Program-made: the position numbers and the translations under genes
Source: an uncultured Oscillospiraceae bacterium
Lineage (GTDB): Bacteria > Bacillota > Clostridia > Oscillospirales > Oscillospiraceae
NCBI GenBank assembly: GCA_934512135.1
Contig: CAKSWT010000011.1
Location: 31,158 to 95,157 of the forward strand
Length of the DNA: 64,000 nucleotides
Direction of reading: 5' to 3'
Shown: piece by piece, positions 38,280-47,667 of the stretch
Layout of the letters: every line of letters begins with the position of its first letter
Numbering within the stretch: the stretch's first letter is position 1
Notes under the pieces: model-generated
What the model saw: only the letters and a program-made list of their open reading frames with translations
Told to the model about the DNA's origin: nothing
Databases searched by the model: none

Positions 38280-39544
38280 ATAACGCTGCGGCGGAGTTTC
38301 TCCGCAGACATGGAATGCACCCCGATTGTATCCCAATGGCAGAATCCTGCCGTCGATTCCTGCTGGAAATGAAGCAAGGGCTGAAGGGTGAACCCTCCAG
38401 CCTGATGATGATCCCCGCCTATGTATCCCCGGAGCATCAGCTTCCAAAGGACGCCTGTGTCGCAGTGCTGGATGCCGGTGGAACCAATCTTCGCTCCGGA
38501 CGCTGTCGTGTTTCGGACGGAAGCATTACGTTGGAGCAGGTCCAGGTGTGCCCCATGCCCGGCACCGCTTCTCCCCTCAGCAAAGAGGAGTTTCTGGAAG
38601 CTCTGGCAGAACAGCTTGAACCGGTGCTGAAGGACTGTGCCGGTCTGGGTTTTTGCTTCTCTTTCCCGGCAGAGATCACCCCGGATCTGGACGGCATCCT
38701 GCTGGGCTTCAATAAAGAGGTCGTGGTCCGGGACTCTGCCGGTATGCATATCTGTCAGACCCTTAACGAAACGCTGGCCCGCCGAGGCGATCCCACGCAA
38801 AAGTTCGCCCTGATCAACGACACCGTAGCGACCCTCTTGGGCGGCTACGGTGCTACAGAGCCAGAGGCATGGGATGGCTATATCGGTTTTATTCTGGGAA
38901 CAGGAACCAACTGCTGCTATACAGAACAAGTTGAAAAAATCGAGAAGCTTACGGACTCCCCTAGACATACCATGGTCGTAAATGTCGAGGCAGGCGGCTA
39001 TGGCCAATTCCCCACCGGAGATTTTGACCGGGCAGTTGACGCCCGCTCCAACAATCCCGGCGAGCACTTGTATGAAAAAATGGTTTCCGGTGGATACTTC
39101 GGAGAAATCGCGCTGGAGATGCTACGGGGGGCCATTGAGGAAGGCCTGCTAACCGGACAGGCACCGGAAGCACTGGAGATGAAGGACATCTGCGCCTTCC
39201 TGGAGGACCCGGGTGAGCCCACTCCCCTTATGGTATTTTGTGGAGATCCCGCTGAGAAGAAAATCCTGTATACCCTGCTGGACCTACTGCTGGAACGAGC
39301 CGCAAAAATGATCGCCGTGAACCTTACGGCCATCCTGGTCCAGGGCAACATGGGCAACAGCCCGGAAAAACCCGCCTGTATCGTAGTGGAGGGTTCCACT
39401 TTCCAAAAAGCCTCTGCATACCAGGAAAAGATTCGCTTCCATATGCGTGCTCTGGCCACCGATATTAACGGACGATATTACCGCTTCCGCTCGTTCCCAG
39501 ACAATAACCTTAAAGGTGCCGCCGTAGCCGCTCTGCTGAAATAA
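38276..39544 (+). CDS. hexokinase-family sugar kinase
   Basis: A 422-residue protein with hexokinase motifs: phosphate-1 loop LDAGGTNLRSG (~65-75), GFCFSFPAE (~124-132), INDTVATLLGG (~180-190) with the catalytic Asp, and GFILGTGTN (~204-212). It is longer than bacterial ROK glucokinases and resembles the hexokinase class found in some Firmicutes. It starts 4 nt inside the preceding dehydrogenase gene, so it is translationally coupled. It should phosphorylate the hexose freed by the neighbouring enzymes. Confidence 0.85.
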   Translation: MNNAAAEFLRRHGMHPDCIPMAESCRRFLLEMKQGLKGEPSSLMMIPAYVSPEHQLPKDACVAVLDAGGTNLRSGRCRVSDGSITLEQVQVCPMPGTASPLSKEEFLEALAEQLEPVLKDCAGLGFCFSFPAEITPDLDGILLGFNKEVVVRDSAGMHICQTLNETLARRGDPTQKFALINDTVATLLGGYGATEPEAWDGYIGFILGTGTNCCYTEQVEKIEKLTDSPRHTMVVNVEAGGYGQFPTGDFDRAVDARSNNPGEHLYEKMVSGGYFGEIALEMLRGAIEEGLLTGQAPEALEMKDICAFLEDPGEPTPLMVFCGDPAEKKILYTLLDLLLERAAKMIAVNLTAILVQGNMGNSPEKPACIVVEGSTFQKASAYQEKIRFHMRALATDINGRYYRFRSFPDNNLKGAAVAALLK

Positions 39545-39589
39545 CATGCACAGAAATTCGCCCCAGTGTATTTTCATCATTACATCCGG

Positions 39590-39638
39590 CCCGTGATTTC
39601 AGACCACAGCTCGAAAAAACATCGTGAACATGGTAAAA
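39590..39638 (+). mobile_element. solo IS3-type end relic (direct repeat of 29628)
   Basis: About 49 bp, identical to the end at 29628 apart from about four bases and in the same orientation. It starts 46 nt after the kinase stop. No transposase frame follows. The pair brackets the divergent sugar operons. Confidence 0.65.
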
Positions 39639-39685
39639 TTGCTCCTTTTCACAGTATTCGCATTGCGAAGAACGTGTCACGGATG

Positions 39686-40129
39686 TTATATAGGGAATGC
39701 ATACCGTTCCGCCGCTACCTTTTGAAAGCCAAGGCGCTGAAACATTCTCTGGGACTGGGTATTGAACGAGTAAATCTCTGCATACAGTTTGGGAATACCT
39801 TTCTCCTTGGCAAGCTGTATCATCTCTCGGATTACCCGTCTGCCAACGTGCCGGTTCTGAAACGGCTTTGCCACGACAATGTTCACTTCACCACTTGGCT
39901 GCAAGCATACATCCCCGCACAGACGGTTTTGATACCGGATATAAAACAGGTCGCCGTGGGTATCCAAATATTCGTACATTCTTTTCAGCAGGCTTAGATC
40001 ATACACCGCATCCCGGTTATCCACCTGCTTGCATAACTGAGGGTCTTGGTACCATTCCAGCGTGATGGCGTAGTCTGGATAGTACCGGACAAGCTGTAAT
40101 GTATCGTCAATCGTTCTTGTTTCCACCAT
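39686..40129 (-). CDS. GNAT-family N-acetyltransferase
   Basis: A 147-residue single-domain GNAT protein. The acetyl-CoA loop is FQNRHVGRRVIREMIQ (~89-104), followed by YSFNTQSQRMFQRLGFQKV (~119-137), the usual GNAT C-terminal pattern. AAAAGGAAG precedes the ATG. It is close to the unassigned gene at 40167 (37 nt upstream on the same strand) and the two may be co-transcribed. Acceptor unknown. Confidence 0.9.
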   Translation of the reverse strand: MVETRTIDDTLQLVRYYPDYAITLEWYQDPQLCKQVDNRDAVYDLSLLKRMYEYLDTHGDLFYIRYQNRLCGDVCLQPSGEVNIVVAKPFQNRHVGRRVIREMIQLAKEKGIPKLYAEIYSFNTQSQRMFQRLGFQKVAAERYAFPI

Positions 40130-40166
40130 CGCACTTCCTTTTGTTCTGGTCGTTCACCTTTTCCCT

Positions 40167-41078
40167 TTAAAACAGATCCAGCATATTGTCCAAATAGATT
40201 GCCTCCCGAACCCGGAGCTGATATTCCGGCTTTGTCATATAGTAAAGCAAAAATTCCAACACCAGCGCACTGCCCAGCCCGCGGCCCTCAATTTTGAAAT
40301 TGGAAAAACCTATGGGCAAATAAGTATTTTGAATATCCTGGATTCCAATAAACCCGGGATTGGTCATTGCCTTTGAAAATCGGTAGCCATCCGCTGCATC
40401 CGGCACAATACAATGGTGTTCCGGTCCGTCCTCCCCAAGATTTTTACGGCTAACCGCCTCATAGCATTGCTTTCTGTCGGTGCAGCCATACCAGCAGCAT
40501 TCATTGCACAGAAACTCCACCTTATCCTTCAGCCCTTGCGGCATGGAATCCAGTTGCTCCAGCGCCCAATTGAGCCGAAAGTCCGGCACCACATAGGTAA
40601 ATTCCTCCCGCTCCAATTCGCGTTTTAGCTGTTGGAACTCCGTCAGCACCTTTGTGGTGGAGGACACAAAGTAGAGCTGCGGATACCGCACTCTGAGCGC
40701 ATCAAAAAGCAGCGCTGAGTGGACAATGACACCGTTTTGCGGCACTCCGCTTTCTGCAAACAGCTTGCAAAGAGCATTGCATTTCCGATCTGAAAGGTGC
40801 TCTTCCTGAAGCAGAGAATTGCTAAACGTCAGCCGTGCCGAAATACCATACTCCCGAAGCAGCGCCATTACCGCCCTCGGGTCCGCCTTCCCATTCTCCA
40901 CCCGGCCTCCGCCCCAAATACAGTCCGACGGAGCGCCATAGATGGAGCCGATGTCGCACCAGTCATAAAAGTACTCCCGGTGTGCACGAAATAACGGCAG
41001 GAATCGGCGGTATAACTCATAAAATTCGAATAATCCGGGGAGATGATAATGGGCTTTTTCCATATTATTCACATCCAT
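40167..41078 (-). CDS. unassigned protein, weakly peptidase U32-like
   Basis: About 303 residues if started at the ATG at 41078 (MDVNNMEK; another ATG at 41063). The frame stays open upstream into the CRISPR repeats to 41345, but that part merely translates repeat sequence and is excluded. The cysteine cluster CNECCWYGC (~201-209) and FKIEGRGLG near the C-terminus recall the FKIEGR-type motif of peptidase U32/TIM-barrel proteins. That is my only handle on function. It abuts the trailer end of the type I-C array but has no cas similarity. Confidence 0.6.
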   Translation of the reverse strand: MDVNNMEKAHYHLPGLFEFYELYRRFLPLFRAHREYFYDWCDIGSIYGAPSDCIWGGGRVENGKADPRAVMALLREYGISARLTFSNSLLQEEHLSDRKCNALCKLFAESGVPQNGVIVHSALLFDALRVRYPQLYFVSSTTKVLTEFQQLKRELEREEFTYVVPDFRLNWALEQLDSMPQGLKDKVEFLCNECCWYGCTDRKQCYEAVSRKNLGEDGPEHHCIVPDAADGYRFSKAMTNPGFIGIQDIQNTYLPIGFSNFKIEGRGLGSALVLEFLLYYMTKPEYQLRVREAIYLDNMLDLF

Positions 41079-41229
41079 GCAGAGAAAGAATAGCGGGCCA
41101 CGAAGCCATTGATGGATAGGCGATTCATCAATGACGTTTGACCGACAATATGATACCAATTTATGCAGTGCCTTGCAAGTCCCACCCATGCGGACTTCAA
41201 GGGGTACTTTGTCTGCCATGAGACGATCC

Positions 41230-42871
41230 TTTTCGATCCACCCACCCCGTGCGGGGTGGGATGCCACCGGAGACTTCGGGGCGACTAGTGCCACCGATTT
41301 CAATCCACCCACCCCGTGCGGGGTGGGACATGACCTCGACGTCAACCCTGACGGCGAGGTGAAATTTCAATCCACCCACCCCGTGTGGGGTGGGACCCGG
41401 ATTCCCGGACGTACCAGTATTCCCCCATGCGATTTCAATCCACCCACCCCGTGCGGGGTGGGACTGTGAATGCCTATATCGTGGAGCTGCTCAAAAGGAT
41501 TTCAATCCACCCACCCCGTGCGGGGTGGGACCTCCGGCAGGGCCGCCCGCTCCACGTCCAGGACATTTCAATCCACCCACCCCGTGCGGGGTGGGACTTT
41601 TTAACCAGATGTGGGTGCTCCAGACCCAACAATTTCAATCCACCCACCCCGTGCGGGGTGGGACATGAAGGAAAAACCATCGGACGATTGGGCAAAAATT
41701 TCAATCCACCCACCCCGTGCGGGGTGGGACGTCGGCCCCTTCATCCAGATTATAAAATCGGTTAATTTCAATCCACCCACCCCGTGCGGGGTGGGACTTA
41801 TGACGACGTAACATATCAATATAACGCCACAATTTCAATCCACCCACCCCGTGCGGGGTGGGACTAATTCCCGTTTTTTGTAAATAACGGATAGGCAAAT
41901 TTCAATCCACCCACCCCGTGCGGGGTGGGACTTTGGCTCATACTCGGTGCAGTCTGCGCCGAAGGTATTTCAATCCACCCACCCCGTGCGGGGTGGGACC
42001 GCTATCCCCAGCCCTCCGTGGGCCCTGGATATATTTCAATCCACCCACCCCGTGCGGGGTGGGACTTGCAGCGATGGCAAAATGGACAGAGCAGGACTGG
42101 ATTTCAATCCACCCACCCCGTGCGGGGTGGGACGCAGCATATGTCCGCGTGACCGCTGAGGTCAACTGATTTCAATCCACCCACCCCGTGCGGGGTGGGA
42201 CGGCTATTTACAGTGGCGATAACCGGGGTTTTCAGAATTTCAATCCACCCACCCCGTGCGGGGTGGGACTCCGGCCACCAATTATTTGTACCTGTACCCG
42301 ATATTTCAATCCACCCACCCCGTGCGGGGTGGGACCACAGCCTACGATATCCCCGATGAAGATGTCCTATTTCAATCCACCCACCCCGTGCGGGGTGGGA
42401 CTACCGTCAGCATCCTTGGTTACCGCTGCCAGGTCGATTTCAATCCACCCACCCCGTGCGGGGTGGGACTTAAGGCAATCAGGGCCAGCACGGGCCTTAC
42501 ACATTTCAATCCACCCACCCCGTGCGGGGTGGGACAACAGCTTTTGCACCTCCGCTTTGGGGTCACCCTGATTTCAATCCACCCACCCCGTGCGGGGTGG
42601 GACATCGTACCTCGGTACAAGCGATCCCACCATGCGATTTCAATCCACCCACCCCGTGCGGGGTGGGACCACTGCGCCAGATAGCGTGTGGCGCACCTAT
42701 GACGATTTCAATCCACCCACCCCGTGCGGGGTGGGACAATCTGTGCTTCATTTCCACTCGCTATCACAACCATTTCAATCCACCCACCCCGTGCGGGGTG
42801 GGACACGCACTCAGCGACAGCCGAGACACCAAGTCTTGATTTCAATCCACCCACCCCGTGCGGGGTGGGAC
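41230..42871 (-). CRISPR. type I-C CRISPR array, 25 repeats, 24 spacers
   Basis: Thirty-three-nt repeats (on the transcribed minus strand beginning GTCCCACCCCGCACGG and ending GGATTGAAAT) separated by 33-35-nt spacers. The palindromic CCCCGCACGGGG core forms the Cas5c-processed hairpin. The copy at 41230-41262 has three mismatches and the one at 41364 has one; all others look identical. Degeneracy at the left end and cas2 at the right place the leader on the right, so transcription is leftward. The spacer at 41263-41296 resembles a type II-A spacer at 51834-51863. Confidence 0.98.
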
Positions 42872-43048
42872 AGCAAAAGTTCACAAAACATGACTGTAAA
42901 CTTTTGCACATGCAACAAAATACGTCAGATACAGAGATGATCTTGCACAAAATTTCTTATCTTGCAATCCTATCCGGCTCATTTCATTGCAAAATTTCCG
43001 TGCGAACCGGCAAGGGAATTTCCGTCCACTTCCCCTTCGCACGGTCCA
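42872..43048 (-). promoter_or_regulatory. type I-C CRISPR leader
   Basis: A+T-rich 177-nt stretch between cas2 and the first (newest) repeat. It should contain the pre-crRNA promoter and integration signals. It contains the near-repeat pair AAAAGTTCACA and AACTTTTGCAC in inverted order (~42873-42908), a possible leader hairpin. Confidence 0.65.
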
Positions 43049-43339
43049 CTAAATCATTAGGACGCTCTCTGGCTCATAGGTCGCTTTGGCCCCAAAATGC
43101 TCGATTTTGGTCTGATAAGCATTCCCCAGATAGTAAAACCGGAGACTATCCTTTTTCTCATCCATAATGGCCTGCAGCTTATGCTGGAGCTGCTTACATT
43201 GGGCCGCATCCACCACGCATTCAAATACAGAGTTCTGCACCCGCTGGCCATAGTTCACGCACTGCTTCGCAATTTGACGCAGACGCTTCCGTCCGGCTGC
43301 ATCCTCCGTATTCACATCATAAGTGATTAGAACCATCAT
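43049..43339 (-). CDS. cas2: CRISPR-associated endonuclease Cas2 (type I-C)
   Basis: A 96-residue ferredoxin-fold protein. It opens with VLITYDVNT, whose Asp is the conserved metal-binding residue, and contains QNSVFECVVD (~35-44), the usual Cas2 beta strand. With Cas1 it forms the spacer integrase. It is the last gene of the seven-gene type I-C operon, 9 nt after cas1 and next to the leader. Confidence 0.97.
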   Translation of the reverse strand: MMVLITYDVNTEDAAGRKRLRQIAKQCVNYGQRVQNSVFECVVDAAQCKQLQHKLQAIMDEKKDSLRFYYLGNAYQTKIEHFGAKATYEPESVLMI

Positions 43340-43348
43340 ATTGCTTCC

Positions 43349-44380
43349 TCACTTCCACAAAAACGGCGGATAAGCGTCTAAATCTCCCCGGAGGAATCGG
43401 CTGAGCAGCAGAGCCTGCATATACGGAATCAGGCCCCATGGCATTTTCTCCCCCAGATAGGGATGGGTGATGGTTTCTTGCTTGCGCTCCTGCCAGCTTT
43501 TCAGAAATTTCCGCCGGGCATCGTCCGTCATCCGCACCGCCCCGTCCTCCGCTTTTTCAAAATCGCCGGGCTGCATAACCCGATTATTGATGAGCGTCAG
43601 TACAAAGCGATCCGCAAGACACGGTCGCAGTTCCTCCATCAAATCCAGTGCCAATGACGTCCTGCCCGGTCTGTCTCGATGCATAAACCCTACATAAGAA
43701 TCCAGCCCCACCGCCTCCAGTGCAGCTGCGCAATCGTTGGTCAGTAGGCTATAGGCAAAGGAGAGGATGGCATTGACATTATCCAGGGGCGGTCTGCGAT
43801 TTCGTCCGTGAAAGAAGAATGACTCCTTCTCCCGCAGGATCATGTCATCAAACACATCAAAATATACAGTGGCCGCTGCGCCCTCCAATCCTCGAAGTGA
43901 ATCCATGCTGTTTTCCTCCAGTAGCTGGGGTAAAAAGCTTTTCAGCGATGCAGAAGCATTTTGAAACTTCTCCTGGTCGATTCGCGGCTTATGATCCCGC
44001 CGGGTACGCTCAATGCTCCACCGGCTGTTATAAACCTTGCCGAAAATCATATATTTCGCCACCTGGCAGCTTCGGGCCAGGTCGTCCGCCACCCGGTATT
44101 GCTCCCGGCGAAGCAGCACATTCCCGCCGGAAGTCCCCGCCGTCCGGGCCAGAAATTTTCCCCGGGGCGAACAAAAGCTCAGCGCCACATTCCGTTTAGC
44201 GCAAGCTCCCATCAGTGCGGGAGAAGCCCCGGCATAGGAAAAGCAAACAACTCCGGAGAGATTGTGCAGCGGGAAGCGCCCAATTTCCGTCTGTTCCCGC
44301 TTTACCACAATGTTTTCCCCATCCAATGTGAGATATGCATCCTCCGAGGTAACAAACAGTGTGTTGAGCAGATGTCTCAT
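43349..44380 (-). CDS. cas1: CRISPR-associated integrase Cas1 (type I-C)
   Basis: A 343-residue Cas1 of the I-C subtype. The C-terminal domain has YVGFMHRDRPGRTSLALDL, with the metal-binding His and nearby acidic residues, and MEELRP just after. The ATG at 44380 overlaps the end of cas4 (ATGA) and follows GGAGGAACC. Earlier in-frame codons (to 44542) translate cas4 DNA and are excluded. It integrates spacers at the leader-proximal repeat. Confidence 0.97.
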   Translation of the reverse strand: MRHLLNTLFVTSEDAYLTLDGENIVVKREQTEIGRFPLHNLSGVVCFSYAGASPALMGACAKRNVALSFCSPRGKFLARTAGTSGGNVLLRREQYRVADDLARSCQVAKYMIFGKVYNSRWSIERTRRDHKPRIDQEKFQNASASLKSFLPQLLEENSMDSLRGLEGAAATVYFDVFDDMILREKESFFFHGRNRRPPLDNVNAILSFAYSLLTNDCAAALEAVGLDSYVGFMHRDRPGRTSLALDLMEELRPCLADRFVLTLINNRVMQPGDFEKAEDGAVRMTDDARRKFLKSWQERKQETITHPYLGEKMPWGLIPYMQALLLSRFLRGDLDAYPPFLWK

Positions 44381-45036
44381 CGCGGTTCCTCCAGACTTTT
44401 TCGCAAATACGCCTTCACCGACGTGATTCGCATCAGCTTCGGCAGGCATACTTCCTTGAGTGAGCAGGCATTGCAAGACTTTGAGGGCTTCACCTTTGGC
44501 GTATAGCCTCGACGATACAGCTCGTGCATCTCCTTGAGGCAATCCTTTGCCTCCTGGCGCAGCTCCTCCGTGAACTCCACCTCCACTCGACGCCGGATCT
44601 CGCCAAAATACAGTGCGCCTCTTGGAATCTCACAGCAAAGCATCTCCTCCAAGCACATGGCCTGCCCGCAGAGCTGGAGGTCGTTGGCGGTATCCGCCCG
44701 GGGCGACCCATGCTTATACTCCACCGGGTAGGGCTGAAACAGCCCGGACTCCCCTGCTAAGGGAATCCCTTCCGTGCCGCGCCGAAATTCCACCACATCG
44801 CACGCCCCGGATACCCCCAGGGTCGGCGAGGCAATTTGCATATTCCGGGTAACCAGCAGATTGCCCCGGCGCTCCCGTTGATCGGAATCGTGGGCCCGCT
44901 GATGAAGGATTTCCCCGTCCACGGTTCGGCTGTTTTCCGCCCATTGGTTTTCCACATGGATCAGCGCCCACTGTCTGCGGCAAAAGCGAAAATGCTGAAT
45001 GCCCGAAAGCAGGAGATAGTCCGATTCCTGGTACAT
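44377..45036 (-). CDS. cas4: CRISPR-associated exonuclease Cas4
   Basis: A 219-residue RecB-family nuclease. The four iron-sulfur cysteines are Cys19 (HFRFCRRQW) and Cys188, 191 and 197 (CNACSLKEVC). The nuclease core includes EYKHGSPR (~107-114) with the catalytic Lys. In I-C systems Cas4 trims prespacers and selects PAM-bearing ends with Cas1. Its start overlaps the cas7 stop by one base (TGATG). Confidence 0.97.
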   Translation of the reverse strand: MYQESDYLLLSGIQHFRFCRRQWALIHVENQWAENSRTVDGEILHQRAHDSDQRERRGNLLVTRNMQIASPTLGVSGACDVVEFRRGTEGIPLAGESGLFQPYPVEYKHGSPRADTANDLQLCGQAMCLEEMLCCEIPRGALYFGEIRRRVEVEFTEELRQEAKDCLKEMHELYRRGYTPKVKPSKSCNACSLKEVCLPKLMRITSVKAYLRKSLEEPR

Positions 45037-45926
45037 CAGTGCATTCTGGTGCAGGTAACGCCTTCCGGCGCAGGGTCCACCTGTACGGTATAGTCCGAAT
45101 AGCTCCGTGGGATAAGCACATCCGGCTTTTTCTCCACATGGACCCCCTCAAACAGCCGATAGGCCGGGGCATTGCCCAGTTCACTGTCATGGCGGAACAC
45201 AATCAGCTCCCGTACCGCCATTTTTCCTCTGGCGGCGGAGTGATCGATTTCAAACATATTGAGAATCGCCGTCCACAGGAGCTCCAGGTCTTCCTCCGAG
45301 AATCCGGTGGTTTTTCTGGCAAGATTGGCGGAAATATAGCCCTCGCAGCGGTAAAGGCCATAGGGTACGATGTACTTCCGTCCCATTTCCGTGCCCTTCT
45401 TCTCAGCATCCGCCTCGGTTGTGATCGCCACACGAGTAATGGTGACCTCCTGGGGCACGATGGGGTCTACACTCTTGGCAAAGCCCAGCTGTACCGGTCC
45501 GCGCACCTGGCCGCAGTTCAGTGCCCCCTTTACAAAGGTGGTCATAACTGCCCCAAAGGTCCGAATGTCAAAGAAATTCGCACACATCCAATCCCGCAGC
45601 TTCCGGTCCAGCGCCGGGTCGTCTTTTTTCGCCTTTTTCAGTGCTTTATCATCAGCGGCTACGTTCAAATAGGCGCAGGCCTCTGCATCGCTGCGGTTCA
45701 GCGGCACACTGTCCTTAATATAGATCCGATACCCCGTGGCGTCCTCCTTGACGGTTTCCACATAGTTCCGGATTTTGCGTTTGAGGCACACGTCCGTTAC
45801 CAGGCCGCAGCCGGTTTCCGGGTCCGTGCGGGGCATATTGCCTGCATCCGGGTCGCCATTGGGATTTCCGTTTTCCACATCAAACAAAATTACAAATTCA
45901 TACCGGTTCTTAATCGCCTCTGCCAT
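45036..45926 (-). CDS. cas7c: CRISPR type I-C Cascade subunit Cas7c (Csd2)
   Basis: A 296-residue backbone subunit. The family signature NGNPNGDPDAGNMPR lies at ~19-33, with FGAVMTTFVKGALNCGQVRG (~119-138) in the RAMP core. Several copies coat the crRNA in the Cascade complex. It is translationally coupled to cas4 (1-nt overlap) and separated from cas8c by a single base. Confidence 0.97.
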   Translation of the reverse strand: MAEAIKNRYEFVILFDVENGNPNGDPDAGNMPRTDPETGCGLVTDVCLKRKIRNYVETVKEDATGYRIYIKDSVPLNRSDAEACAYLNVAADDKALKKAKKDDPALDRKLRDWMCANFFDIRTFGAVMTTFVKGALNCGQVRGPVQLGFAKSVDPIVPQEVTITRVAITTEADAEKKGTEMGRKYIVPYGLYRCEGYISANLARKTTGFSEEDLELLWTAILNMFEIDHSAARGKMAVRELIVFRHDSELGNAPAYRLFEGVHVEKKPDVLIPRSYSDYTVQVDPAPEGVTCTRMH

Positions 45927-45927
45927 T

Positions 45928-47667
45928 TCAGTTTTCCTCCTTATTGCTCTGATATCGGGCCGACGTTTGATGATAATATCCCAGCTGGAACGAGCCCTGC
46001 TCCGGAAGCGTCAGCCGCGCCGGGTAGTTATCATCCAGCTTGTCCATAATCTCCTGCATCTGCTTGTTGTACACCACCGCCAGACCGCCTCCGATTTTCC
46101 GAAGATGCTTCTGAGCCAGCTTCACCAGCGTTGGAAATACCACGCCGGGCGTTGCACAGGCCGAATTAAAATACTTATCCTGAATGGTGCTGTTGATGCC
46201 CGGATTCGCTGCTGCCTGTATGCTCTCCAGCACCGAGAACAGACGCCCCAGGTTGTAGGGAAGATTACCGCTTTCCCGATTCAGTGCCACTGTAAATACC
46301 TCCTCTGGATGTTCAAATTCCACACATGGATTTCTCAAATAATAGGCCTTAATGATCGCCGCACGCTCCCGAGTCACCGTATGCTCCGCCCGAATCCGGA
46401 GATTGACGCCATTTCTCAGTGTGGCCGGATATCTCGTCCCGTTTAATACCGCTCGCAGCACTTCTCCGCTCATCACGCTAGAGGGCTTTTTATCCTTGGA
46501 ATTCTGATTGACCGTGGCGTTCAGAAGCTTCCACAAGGGAATCGTTTGGAAGGGATCATAGCTCGGGCGGACAATCTCCGTCTGCCGGTAATGCTTCTGC
46601 ACATTCTTTAAAATCTCCCCAAAGGAATTCCGCTGAAAAAATCGCACCGACAGCCGTGCCGCATTGGGCGCCAGGCCCAGAATGTAAAATGGCTTCTGTG
46701 GGTCCAGCCGCGTTTCGTCAAAGTTCACCGCATTGCCCTCGGCCAGCTGCTTTAGCATATCCTGCACCTCGGACTGGCCATAGCCGGAATCCTGGCCGAA
46801 TAGACAAATACCCAGGAAGCCCTGGTAGGCAGGTTCGCCGCCCTGTGCCCAGCACACCACCATGGTATCCCCAAGCCGCACCACATGCTTCCAGTCTGTG
46901 AGCAGATAGTTCAGTGCTGCCCCATAGGCAAAGGCTGCATATTCACTGGTGGGCGCATTGAACCCCTGCTCTTTCCCGTAGGAACAGAAGGACGCTGCAT
47001 TAAACGACACCAGCGACGCGCCGCTGGACTGCGCCCCTTGAACGCCCTTGATGGCCGGGTGGAGCCGCGCCACCGTGCCCCGTTTTCCGGTTACCAGGCA
47101 GGTCATCTCCGCTCCATCCTCCGCGCCTTCGTAGTGATTCTGCCAAGCTGCGCGGATTTCTGGGTCCTCCGACACATATTTCCCCTGGAAGCGGAACGTC
47201 AGATTCGCCCCCGACAAAATATCTTCCAGGCAATCCTGCAGCAGAGGATGCTCCATAGCTTCACCCGGATTCCAGGTGGTAAAGAATTCCTTTAGCGCCC
47301 GAGCCGCCGGAGAATCCACATGCGCAAGGAGCTGTAGATGCAGCTTGGCGCATGCCTCCCGGCATCGCAGCGCCCGCTCCGCCTTATCTTTCTCCGCCGT
47401 GATGCCCAAAATATACGCCGCATTGTCCCATAAAAAGTTCGACGCAATGCCCACGGAACGTTTCACCCCGGCAGGAAGCGACAGCACCTGAGGCACCAGC
47501 TTTTTCCCATTCTCTGATGCTACTTTGATACAGGTCGCCTGCTCCAGCTGCCCATCTGCCCTCAGATACAGCACATAGGAAATCTTTGCAGGTCCCCAGC
47601 CGGGAGCCGAGATTTTCCCCGCCCGTTCCAGGTCTTCATAATACTCCACCAACGCTTGCAGGATCAT
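45928..47667 (-). CDS. cas8c: CRISPR type I-C Cascade large subunit Cas8c (Csd1)
   Basis: A 579-residue Csd1 protein of normal family length (start MILQALVEYYEDLERAGKI). It recognises the PAM and recruits Cas3. In type I-C the gene also supplies the small subunit Cas11c from an internal start; I did not locate that start with certainty. Its ATG overlaps the cas5c end by 4 nt. Confidence 0.96.
   Translation of the reverse strand: MILQALVEYYEDLERAGKISAPGWGPAKISYVLYLRADGQLEQATCIKVASENGKKLVPQVLSLPAGVKRSVGIASNFLWDNAAYILGITAEKDKAERALRCREACAKLHLQLLAHVDSPAARALKEFFTTWNPGEAMEHPLLQDCLEDILSGANLTFRFQGKYVSEDPEIRAAWQNHYEGAEDGAEMTCLVTGKRGTVARLHPAIKGVQGAQSSGASLVSFNAASFCSYGKEQGFNAPTSEYAAFAYGAALNYLLTDWKHVVRLGDTMVVCWAQGGEPAYQGFLGICLFGQDSGYGQSEVQDMLKQLAEGNAVNFDETRLDPQKPFYILGLAPNAARLSVRFFQRNSFGEILKNVQKHYRQTEIVRPSYDPFQTIPLWKLLNATVNQNSKDKKPSSVMSGEVLRAVLNGTRYPATLRNGVNLRIRAEHTVTRERAAIIKAYYLRNPCVEFEHPEEVFTVALNRESGNLPYNLGRLFSVLESIQAAANPGINSTIQDKYFNSACATPGVVFPTLVKLAQKHLRKIGGGLAVVYNKQMQEIMDKLDDNYPARLTLPEQGSFQLGYYHQTSARYQSNKEEN

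Noticed and set aside
41385..42940. Several overlapping proline- and glycine-rich open frames on both strands
   Set aside because: They are translations of the CRISPR repeats and spacers, as shown by the strict 33-nt periodic motif; no ribosome sites.
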